DNA of 64,000 bases from Trachythela sp. YZ-2020 (Eukaryota; Cnidaria; Anthozoa; Malacalcyonacea; Clavulariidae), in the NCBI GenBank assembly GCA_016169945.1, contig JADLSH010000061.1, positions 1,116,001 through 1,180,000 on the forward strand, in the 5' to 3' direction. This document shows positions 13,901-25,900 of the stretch, piece by piece. Numbering within the stretch: position 1 is the stretch's first letter; each line of letters begins with the position of its first letter. The notes under the pieces were generated by a model. That model had not been told where the DNA came from. It made no database searches and saw nothing but the letters and a program-made list of their open reading frames with translations. The position numbers and the translations under genes were made by a program.

Positions 13901-16900
13901 GACCCTGCGATTCCGGTGCAGCGCTCTGACCGCTGAACGACAGAGTCCAGTTGGCAAGCGTTAACGCAAGTTCATTGCTGCCGAGCGTCAGCGAGGCAGC
14001 ACAGTATTCTTGACATGACAAGGTTTCTCCAGAGTTCACTCAACCCAGTGTTTTGCGCCAACTTATGTATTGTTGAGATCTGGATCTTGCATCTGTCATT
14101 TGTCGTAATTCCGGGAAGAAAGTCGAGGTCAAGGTGAATTTTTAAAATCGGGGTGGAGGCCGAGAAAAATTGTATTGCGCGCGCATATTTTCTTCCATGT
14201 GCTCTGCAAGTTCTCAACTCTCGAGGTTTTACAAGCTTTTGATGGCATTTTGACACAATTTCACACATTTCAGAGAATTTGAGCACAGGACCAAATCTTA
14301 TGTAGAAACAGTAGAATTGAAACACTGTGACCTGTGCCGTCGCGGGAATGTGTTCACATACGTGGGAAAAGATGACAGGGGCTAATAGGTAGAGTGTCAG
14401 CCCGGTGCGTGATTTACTTTTACAACTTTAGTTTGCACAAATTTAAGCCAAGTGTTACAGGAACAGCAACAGAGCAAAACATAATAGTACTGTAGTTCGT
14501 TAGCGCGTGTATCAGGTTTCACGTAAAGGTCAAAGTGGTCGACCTTTGAGCAATAAATCTGGATATGTTCACTAATAAATAGTAAAGACGAAATTCTTCT
14601 GGTTTATACAGAATCATGAAATTTGGCGAAAATTTATAAACCTCTAAACTCAAAACATTTAAACTCAACATTGAAATCGATGCGTAAATAGCGATCAGCG
14701 ATGGTTTTATTCGTTCGCAGCTTTATCTAAAATCATTTTATATTTGAAGTTACTGCGCAATCATTAACTCAAGCTCAGACGTCAAACAGCTGCAGTACAA
14801 TGACTATCATATCAACGATAGACGCTGGTCATAGCTTGTATTAATATAAGCCATTTACATAAGCGAGATCCTTTAAGCCCTGTAGTTGTCTCTTTTTAGA
14901 CAGAGTATTATGGTGTATAGAGGCACATTGCCTACGTGGTTGAAGGCTTCTGCGGCAGCACTTCCTTCCGGTAGTAACTCCTAGTTTGTATATATATAGA
15001 TGCGGCCACTGCGGGTTGTGATAAGTAGCTCATTAGGTCTCTAGTCTAATTAATGTCCTCACGGGTCGTGGTTCCGCATGTTGGACATTGCGCAAGGGGT
15101 CGTATAGATCCCCGAAATGGGCATTTTCTACTTTAAACTAATCTTTTAACTAGATAGTACATCGATTTGTGTGAGTTTATGACTTTATGTGGTTGAGAGT
15201 GACCTTTGGAAGCACTCCATACCCAAAACCAAAGTACTTGTATAAATACCTATGGTGTATAAATACGAAGTCACTCACATACGTATGGTGTATAAATACG
15301 AAGTCACTCAGCCCCAAGCACTTCGCGCATGTCTGGATGCGCATGTGTCTGAGTATTGTACCAGATGCGCTTGGTGAGAGCAAGAGTATGCATGGTGTAT
15401 AAATACGAAGTCACTCATATCGAGACTGCGATTCACGCATGTCTTGATGCGCATGTGTCTGCGTATTGTAACAGATTCGCTTGGTGAGAGCAAGAGTATG
15501 CATTGTTTATAAATACGAAGTCACTCACATCTAGACTGCGTTACAAGCTGCACTGACGAGCCGTTGAACGGCGAAACATGCATGTCTGCAGATTTGACTA
15601 TATATGCTCCTTCACTTGTGTTGTTGAGCACTCTGTGAGGTCAATTGGTGGCTATAAGCAATAATGCAAAAAGCTCACTTCCCTTGTGGTCGTTTGAGCA
15701 CTCTGGCCCAAAACACTTCACGCATGTCTGATTGCGTATGTGTCTGAGTATTGTACCACATGCGCTTGGTGAGAGCAAGAGTATGGTGTATAAATACGAA
15801 GTCAGTCACATCGAGACTGCGTTACAAGCTGCACTGACGAGCCGTTGAACGGCGAAACATGCATGGCTGTAGATTTAACTATATATATATATATATATAT
15901 ACGTGTAGGTTTAGGTCTACGAAACGCAAAGAGTGCTCGACAACATTTAGTTAGAGCAAATTATAGATTTTCGCTTACCTCAAAACTTGTCTGCAACAGG
16001 CTGTTTCATCTGTAAAAGAATCATCAGGCAGTTTACAAGTATCGAAAGAAATGACCGCTTATATGCTTCCTGCCGGGGCGTGGGGTGTGTGTGGGAGACA
16101 ATGTGTGCATGCATGGCTTTGTTTGCGTTGTTTACGCGAAATTTGTTACGATGACGACATCGTGAAATTATTTCAGCTCTTTTGTTGAGTAAACAATCCT
16201 TGTTTTTTTCTTTCAAAATACGAAATTTTTCTTCTAAACATAAATTGCATCGTTTTGATCCTCCCGTATACGAAATAGAATGTTTTAAAATTTGCCAATT
16301 AATACTGAAATCCTTATTGTTTTCTTTCAATGTCCAAATATATTTCGAAAGTTCCGTGTCATTTGCATGCTTTTTATGCTGAAAAGATTTAGTGTGGTTG
16401 GCCAATCGCTCTTTGAATGTGGTTGCAGTCATGCCAATGTAATTTTTGATCGTGTTTGTGTTGCTTACTGTGACTGTTGCTTTGTATACTATGTCCCTAG
16501 TCATGCATTGTTTTTGAAGCGGGCAAATGGTATTTTCTCTACAACTGCAATTGGTAGTGTCCCTCTCCTGTGGCTTGTTATTTCTAGATATGCGTGCATT
16601 GTGTTTAGTGATTACTGACTTAATATTGTTCATGCAGCTATAACTTACTTTAACTGTATTTCTGTTAAAAAATTTATGTAGCTTGTTGTGCGGTGGAAAA
16701 TATTTGTCAATTCGACTAAGGAAATTACGTCCTATGTTTGTGCTAACACTCTTGCTAAATGGTGTGTTGAACCAAATGATGTTGCGTTGCCTATTCCTGC
16801 GTTGTTTTTGCGGTGTGTGCTGAGTGTAGCTAAGTTCATGATTAAAGTTGCTATGCCTAAGTGCGTTCTGATATATGCATGGGTGCAGATTCCTGAAAGG

Positions 16901-19900
16901 TTTGCTCATCTGATGAAAGAAGTGCAATGCGCTTGTTAATTGATGCAGTTAGTTGCCTTGTGATGCTCGGTGGGTGATTAGAGTGCATATTTATGTATAG
17001 TGGATCGTCATTGGGCTTCCTATAGTGCCTATATTTTCCATTGTTAAGGTCGAAAGTTACATCTAAGAAGTTTACTATACGTAAATTTGATTCGGCGGTA
17101 ATTTTTAGGTCAAACTGCTCGAAAATTTTGTGGAGGTCTTTCCTTGTTTTGTCTGCTAAACGTGCTGATTTACTTTTTATAATAGCCAAACCGTCATCTC
17201 TATATAGGCCGATGCTTTCTTTGCCAAATTTTTACTCAGGTGGTTTAAAATGAAAAGGCCTACTAACTCGCAAATTTCCGCGCCGTCGAAACTGCCCATG
17301 GTAACGTTAAACAAACTCTTGCTATCTTTTTTTATCCATGAAATCCCGATAAGGACAGACACAGTTTTATTTCGTTTGACATTGTCGATTTCTACCCATC
17401 CATTTCTGAAAAACTATTCGACCAAGCTTTATGTTGGGCCTCAAATTTGGCTACTATACCTGAAAACGATATTTCAATAATAAAACACGCTAGAAAATCT
17501 CTCCTTTTCAATACCGGAATTTCATGGATAAAAAAAGATAGCAAGAGTTTGTTTGACGTTACCATGGGCAGTTTCGACGGCGCGGAAATTTGCGAGTTAG
17601 TAGGCCTTTTCATTTTAAACAACCTGAGTAAAAAAATTGGCAAAGAAAGCATCGGCCTATATAGAGATGACAGTTTGGCTATTATAAAAAGTAAAGCAGC
17701 ACGTTTAGCAGACAAAACAAGGAAAGACCTCCACAAAATTTTCGAGCAGTTTGACCTAAAAATCACCGCCGAATCAAATCTACGTATAGTAAACTTCTTA
17801 GATGTAACTTTCGACCTTAACAATGGAAAATATAGGCCCTATAGGAAGCCCAATGACGATCCACTATACATAAATATGCACTCTGATCACCCACCGAGCA
17901 TCACAAGGCAACTACCTGCATCAATTAACAAGCACATCGCACTTCTTTCATCAGATGAGCAAACTTTTCAGGAATCTCCACCCATATATCAGAACGCACT
18001 TAGGTATAGCAACTTTAATCATGAACTTAGCTACACTCAGCACACACCGCAAAAACAACGCAGGAATAGGCAACGCAACATCATTTGGTTCAACCCACCA
18101 TTTAGCAAGAGTGTTAGCACAAACATGGGACGTAATTTCCTTAGTCTAATTGACAAACATTTTCCACCGCACCACAAGCTACATAAAATTTTTAACAGAA
18201 ATACAGTTAAAGTAAGTTATAGCTGCATGAACAATATTAAGTCAGTAATCACTAAACACAATGCACGCATATCTAGAAATAACAAGCCACAGGAGAGGGA
18301 CACTACCAATTGCAGTTGTAGAGAAAACACCATTTGCCCGCTTCAAAAACAATGCATGACTAGGGACATAGTATACAAAGCAACAGTCACAGTAAGCAAC
18401 ACAAACACGATCAAAAATTACATTGGCATGACTGCAACCACATTCAAAGAGCGATTGGCCAACCACACTAAATCTTTTCAGCATAAAAAGCATGCAAATG
18501 ACACGGAACTTTCGAAATATATTTGGACATTGAAAGAAAACAATAAGGATTTCAGTATTAATTGGCAAATTTTAAAACATTCTATTTCGTATACGGGAGG
18601 ATCAAAACGATGCAATTTTTGTTTAGAAGAAAAATTTTGTATTTTGAAAGAAAAAAACAAGGATTGTTTACTCAACAAAAGAGCTGAAATAATTTCACGA
18701 TGTCGTCATCGTAACAAATTTCGCGTAAACAACGCAAACAAAGCCATGCATGCACACATTGTCTCCCACACACACCCCCACGCCCCGGCAGGAAGCATAT
18801 AAGCGGTCATTTCTTTCGATACTTGTAAACTGCCTGAAGATTCTTTTACAGATGAAACAGCCTGTCGCAGACAAGTTTTGAGGTAAGCGAAAATCTATAT
18901 ATATATATATGTCTATATATATATATATATATAGGCAGATTGTAAAACGCGGACTGGAGTGGACTTGTAAAACGCGGACTCCACTGGACTTGTAAAACGC
19001 GGACTGGACTGGACTTGTAAAACGCGGACTGGACTGGACTTGTAAAACGCGGACACGAAAATTTGTAAAACGCGGATTCAATTTTCATATATATAAACAC
19101 GAACAATTATATTTATGACTGACATATATATACGGACGCAAACTTTATTTATAGTCGCTATAAAATCGGTTGTTTACGTGTGTTTCTTTATAGAATGTCT
19201 CGTTTAAAATATACGATATAAAAGTTGCGGCACTTTATTGATATCTCTGATAGTTTCTTGTACTGGATTTCTAGGTTATTTAGACTTTATTTAAGTGCCA
19301 TTTTTAAGCTTCATGAAATTGACAACTTTTGTGAGGATATTGATCGAAATTTCAGTCATACAGAAACCTCGCATCTATTTGACCTATAAATTTCTAAACT
19401 TAAATTTTCTCAATCTGAATAAATGATCAATAGCTATAGCAAGAATGTTTAAAAGTAAATATGTTCTCTTGGTTTTTGGCACAGTGGAGTGAAATAGCAG
19501 AAGTGCAAACAAGATTATCACTTGTCAACAAAAATCTGCTTTTGGTTGCTGAAAATTTAAGCTCAGCTCACAGGCTTTTGGCTCAAACATAATGCAGACC
19601 TATATAACTGCTTAGTGCTTACATGATTTGCACAATTTTAGTATTGAGCCAACTTTAGAATTATGCCTAATTTCTTTGTGAATGCCTAATTTCTTTGTGA
19701 ATTAGGTATTATGTCTTCACCTGCCTACACTAATAATCACAAGAAATCGAGAACTACCAACTTTACACACTGTAAAAAACCTATAATGGGTTGTTTGAGC
19801 TATGTTGGCAACCCCAATATTTTGCTATGTGTCCGTCAGTAGGCAGGAACCATTATTTTGACAAACCGAACAAAGACAACAATACAGTCAGTAGTCTCTT

Positions 19901-22900
19901 GGTAGTTTTAATGTGCCTAACCACAAAAGGACTGGTATATATGTCATATAACCACCTTTTTTTGCTGCAAATCTCAGTTCTTCAATTTTTTTTGGCTTAA
20001 ATCTCATATACAGTATAGCCTATCACAGTTAATCAGCTATCATTCAAAGGCTTTGGGAGATTGTTGGTGCATGGGGGAGTCTGTCACTTTTCCTGTCTTT
20101 TTGGTCATACCTTCAAACATATTTGTCTCCATCTATGTTGTACAAAATGTAATTGATATATATATAATATATATATATATATCTATTTGGATAAAAGGTT
20201 ACAAAGATATAATAAATAACCCATTTTGATTATTAGCTATATATCTATTATCTTTTTCATAAAGCGATTTGTTTCTATAATTATGATATGGCAGATCACT
20301 TTTTAATTGAACCATTCGCCATTGTGGGGATCTTTAGGTAGGGAGGTTGTTCTGAGGCCCTGTATTACCTGAACATGGACAGAGCACGCATGTCGCATTC
20401 AACACAGTTAGCCTGGCAACCTCCTGGTAAATTTTGGTACAGGGTATATGTTTGACTCAGAAATTCAAGTAACTGAGTATTCAATCAAGTGTATATATAT
20501 TTATATTATAATAGGCAGAATAAACACATTTATTATATAAAGTATAGTGCTTTATAGAGATTTCGAGCACTGATAAAACTGATAATCTCACAAGTGAGAT
20601 TATTTATGATAATCTCGCATGTGAAAATTATCGCTTTTTAAGTTTATGAAAATGGATATTTTCCTTTATTTTATTTTATTTTGTTTGAAAAGACTGTCCT
20701 TTATATAATAAACAAAAAAATACATCGATGCTTGGAAATTAAATACCAGATTTATTTCTCGTGTTGAACATGATCTCACTCGTTTGCTGCGCTCACTCGT
20801 GAGATATCATGTTCAACACTCGAAATAAATCTGGTATTTTCCGCGCACCCATGTATTATTCTCTATATATTTCCTTGCAAATATGTGCGGATAATATCAA
20901 TTACAGAATGCACATCTTGCCAGACTCGCTTCATTCGAAGTTTACAAGTTAATGTCAAATCCACCAAAGAAAAACACTGATACTAAAAGTGATATCATTT
21001 GAAATTAGTAGGTCAATATGCTGCAAAGGCTTGTGAAAGTCAATGTGCATGTAACTTGCCAAAGATATAGGTTTCAATTCATTCAAGGGCAACCTCAAAA
21101 GTTCTTTCCCGTGAAAACAACCACAATATGCAGTATAGAACAAAGATATTTTCCTTCAGAAGTATAAAACAAGCATAGAAAACGGCCATAGTTGAAGAGT
21201 ATGTGTTAAAAAACCAAGCCAAATAAATTTATAAGATTTTATATGCGACTGACGTGTAATTTTAATACAGACTACAGTAGAAAGAGAGTGAAATTACAAA
21301 ATATAGTATATAAACAAACAGTAACAATACAAATACGAAAAACAAATCAAAATACCTTTAGAAAACGTTAAACTAGATTTAAATATGTTAGAGGCGAAAC
21401 CAGGATTCATGATTAAATTTTCAAACGTTCTCTGGTTAGAAATACTTATTTTTCACAAACTAGATCCTAAAAGATTACACTACAGGACTGAAACCAAGAG
21501 AACATGTTTACTTTTAAACATTCTTGCTGTAGCTATTCTAATGGCCATTCAGTTCAGATTGAGAAATTTAAGCTTAGAAATGAGGTTAAAGAGATGCGAG
21601 GTTTCTGTATGACTGAAATTTCGATCAAAATCCTCACAAAAGTTGGCAATTTCATGAAGATTAGAAATGGCACTTATGAACTTATAGTCTAAATAACCTA
21701 GAAATCAAGTGCAAGAAACTATCAGAGATATTAACAACCGATTTTATGGCGAATATAAATAAAGTTTGCGTCAGTATATATATATATGTCAGTCATAAAT
21801 ATAATTGTCATAATTGTTCGTGTTTATATGAAAATTGAAATGTACATCGACTCACTATTGTAAATAGAGCTTGCATGTTTACAAATTTTGAGTCCCCGTT
21901 GTAAAACGGCGTTGTACAAGTCCATGTTGTAAAACGCGGACTGGGCTGGACTGGACTTGACTTGTAAAACGCGGACTGGACTGGACTTGTAAAACGCGGA
22001 CTCGAAAATTTGTAAAACGCGGACTCAAAATTTGTAAAACGCGGATTCAAAATTTGCAAAACGCGGACTCAAAATTTGTAAAACGCGGACTCAAAATTTG
22101 TAAAACGCGGACTAAAATTTGTAAAACGCGGACTCAAAATTTGTAAAACGCGGACTCAAAATTTGTAAAACGCGGGCTCGAAATTTGTAAAACGCGGACT
22201 CAAAATTTGTAAAACGCGGACTCAAAATTTGTAAAACGCGGACTCAAAATTTGTAAAACGCGGACTCAAAATTTGTAAAACGCGGACTCGCAAATTTGTA
22301 AAACGCGAATTGGGATTTTAAGTTGAATATTTTCAAAATTTAATATCATAAAATAATCTTTATGCGCTGTCATACGTAGACATGCGAACGTAGACGTAAT
22401 ATTCACCAGAATTCAAGTAACGAGTGCTTATTAAATAGAAACCATATATACATGCAAGCTGTATTTACAATAGTGAGTCGATGTACATTTCAATTTTCAC
22501 ATAAACACGAACAATTATGACAATTATATTTATGACTGACATATATATACTGACGCAAACTTTATTTATAGTCGCTAAATCCACCGCGCCTTCCGAGAGG
22601 AATTTCTAATATTATCCTAGGTATTGTTTACCATCCACCTAAAGCCGACAATTCAATAATGTCAAACTACTTGTACGATTGCCTTGTCAACATCGAAACC
22701 CAATTCCCGAGTAGTGGAACTATAATACTTGGCGACTTCAACAAATTGAAAACATCCAGACTTCAAAATAGTTTTAAACTTAAACAATTGGTTAAATTCC
22801 CCACCAGAGGTCAAAACATATTGCATCTAATCTTAACGAATATAGGTAGTTACTACCAAAAACCAAAGAAACTTTCGCCATTTGGTCTTTCAGATCATGT

Positions 22901-25900
22901 GACCATTGAAATCCAACCCCTAACTCGTTCTGAGTTTCCAAAAGTATTAATTAAAAAATCAAGGGATTTAAGACCAACTAATCGGCTGGCTTTAAGAAAA
23001 TACCTGGTAGAGGTAGACGTTCAAACCCTCATCAGAGCCAAGGCTTCCTGCGAAGATAAAGCCAATACATTAGAATTAATTATTAGCTATGGCCTAAATA
23101 CCATTCTTCCAATGAGATCAAAACTTAAAATATCGAACGAGCCCCCTTGGATCACTCAAAAACTGAAACATCTCATTCGCAGACGTCAGATATCTCTAGC
23201 ACAAGGGGATTTGGTATCATTCCGCCGTCTCAGAAATCACGTTAATTGCGAGAGAAAGACCTGCCGCTCAAAGTTCTATGAAGCTAAAGTAGAAGAACTG
23301 AAAGAGAGTGCCCCAGCAAAGTGGTGGAAAGAAATAAAGAAACTCAGTGGAATGTCGGAACAATTCACAACCCCCGAAGATATTATATCACAACTGCATA
23401 ATATGGAATTTAGATCGACTATTTCGACGTCTTGTGACCCCGACCCTCACCAACTCAATCCCCTACCTCCAAATAGTCCGCAACGAAATGTTGATGAAGA
23501 TACAGCGGATTTCCAAGTTACCGAATTTCAGGTATTTAAAAGCTTATTAACCTTGAACTCAAGTAAATTCATGGGACCAGATAGCATCCCTGGATGTGTC
23601 CTTAAAGAAAACGCGGATATTTTAGCACAACCCATTGCGGACATTATAAATAAATCATACAGTGAGACCCATCTCCCATTATCCTGGAAGTCCGCAGATG
23701 TTGTACCAATCCCAAAGGAAAAACCAGTGCGTGACGTAAACCGTCATCTGCGACCCATTTCCCTAACCCCGATTTTGTCAAAAGTCGCCGAGGGCTAAGT
23801 TGTAGACTGTTTTGTCAAACCAGCTGTACTTAAAAAAGTAGATCCCAATCAGTACGGAACGATTCCTAATTCAAGTACCGTTCATGCCCTTGTAAGCATG
23901 CTTCACTCTTGGAGCGGATCAACAGACGGAAACGGCGGATCAACTAGAGTGATACTGTTTGACTTTAGAAAGGCCTGCGACCTGATCGACCATCACTTGT
24001 TACTTCAGAAACTAAAAACATACGATCTACCCCAATGGACATTTGATTGGATAAAAGATTTTTTGACCTGCAGAAAACAGCGGGTCAAACTGAACCATGA
24101 TTGTTATTCTGAATGGGAACCAGTTACAGCAGGTGCCCCCCAAGGAACAAAACTTGGCCCATGGCTATTCACAATAATGATTAACGACTTAGTGATCTGC
24201 ACATCTGATATGTGGAAGTTTGTCGACGATTCAACTTTATCGGAAGCAATCAAAAAAGGAGATATAAGTTACATTCAAAATGAAGTTGATCAATTCACTA
24301 TTCAAGCAAAAATTAATAAATTCCAACTAAATGAGGGAAAATGCAAATAACTACGTGTTGATGAAGATACACCGCAATTCGACCCTATCCTAATTAATAA
24401 CAACCCTATCGAAGTCGTTGAATGTGTAAAGCTCCTTGGTCTCTATGTCTCCAATAACCTGAAGTGGAATAATCATATTCACGAAATCATCAAAAAAGCG
24501 CGGAAAAGACTGTTCTTCCTAAGCCAATTAAAAAAATCTAATATCGGCATCACGGAACTAGTTCAATTCTATACTGTTTGCATCCGACCAATTTTGGAGT
24601 ATGCATCCCCAGTCTTCCACGACAGTCTAACTGCCTATCTATCTAACGATCTCGAAATGATACAAAAAAGAGCTCTGAGGATAATATTCCCTTGGGTCCC
24701 ATATGATGAGGCACTCAGTGTTGCTGGCCTTCAGCAATTAAGTACACGAAGACAAAGATTTACTGATAAACTTTTCCACGAAATAGAATCTAATGATAGC
24801 CATAGATTGCATAACTTACTACCTCCTCGTAATTTGAACCATTTTAATTTAACTTTCGATGTTAACTTTCAGACAGAACGACATTATGTACATAATTCAT
24901 TAAAATTTTAAGATATATTTAAATTTAAAGTATTTATTATTCTAGTACACCATGTAATGGCGATCGAGGCTTATTTTTGTAATTCAGCCCTTGGGCTACA
25001 AAGTTAATTTTAATAAAACTATCTATTTATCTAAAATCGGTTGTTTACGTGTGTTTCTTTATAGAATGTCTCGTTTAAAATATACGATATAAAAGTTGCG
25101 ACATTTTATTAATATCTCTGATAGTTTCTTGTACTGGATTTCTAGGTTATTTAGACCATAAGTTCATAAGTGCCATTTTTAAGCTTCATGAAATTGACAA
25201 CTTTTGTGAAGATTTTGATCGAAATTTCAGTCATACAGAAACCTCGCATAATCTGAATAAATTGTCAATAGCTACAGCAAGAATGTTTAAAAGTAAACAT
25301 GTTCTCTTGGTTTCAGTCCTGTAGTGTAATCTTTTAGGATCTAGTTTGTGAAAAATAAGTATTTCTAACCAGAGAACGTTTGAAAATTTAATCATGAATC
25401 CTGGTTTCGCCTCTAACATATTTAAATCTAGTTTAACGTTTTCTAAAGGTATTTTGATTTGTTTTTCGTATTTGTATTGTTACTGTTTGTTTATATACTA
25501 TATTTTGTAATTTCACTCTCTTTCTACTGTAGTCTGTATTAAAATTATTCGTCAGTCGCATATAAAATCTTATCAATTTGTTTGGCTTGGTTTTTTAACA
25601 CATACTCTTCAACTATGGACGTTTTCTAGGCTTGCTTGATACTTTCTGAAGGAAAATATTTTTGTACTACTGACATATTGTCTGTGGTTGTTTTCACGGG
25701 CAAGAATTTTTGAGGTTGCCCTAGAATGAATTGAAACCTATATCTTTGGCAAGTTACATGCACATTGACTTTCACAGACTTTTGCATATTGAGTCATTGA
25801 CATACTAATTTAAAATGATATCACTTTTAGTATCCGTGTTTTTGTTGGGTGGATTTGACATTAACTTGGAATGAAGCGAGTCTGGCAAGATGTGCATTCT

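Larger units (their letters stand above)
15240..15905 (+). mobile_element. Penelope pLTR-like / retrozyme-like repeat region
   Basis: This is built of direct repeats. GGTGTATAAATACGAAGTCA occurs near 15254, 15287, 15394 and 15785, with a TTTATAAATACGAAG variant at 15506. A longer unit (CGCATGTCTGATGCGCATGTGTCTGAGTATTGTACC, then GCGCTTGGTGAGAGCAAGAG, with local changes) occurs near 15325, 15435 and 15720. The two distal units each end in a hammerhead ribozyme. Penelope-like elements are known to carry hammerhead motifs in their pseudo-LTRs, and metazoan retrozymes are short tandem units with one hammerhead each. A TTGTTGAGCACTC block near 15620 is found inverted near 15931, in the 3' flank of the adjoining Penelope copy, linking the two. 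Confidence 0.7.

Noticed and set aside
13600..13948. Two tRNA genes
   Set aside because: The A/B-box head is tRNA-like, but the anticodon loop is abnormal, one box is decayed in each copy, and a non-tRNA body follows. SINE fits better.
15177..15493. Open minus-strand stretches with repeated SDFVFIHH peptide
   Set aside because: They are the reverse translation of the repeated TATAAATACGAAGTCA unit and have no independent protein character.
16182..16939. Plus-strand open frames across the minus Penelope copy (and the mirror set at 18242-18678)
   Set aside because: They are antisense shadows of the RT/GIY-YIG reading frame and appear in both inverted copies.
21890..22312. CRISPR-like array of 22-bp repeats
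   Set aside because: Units are head to tail with no unique spacers.
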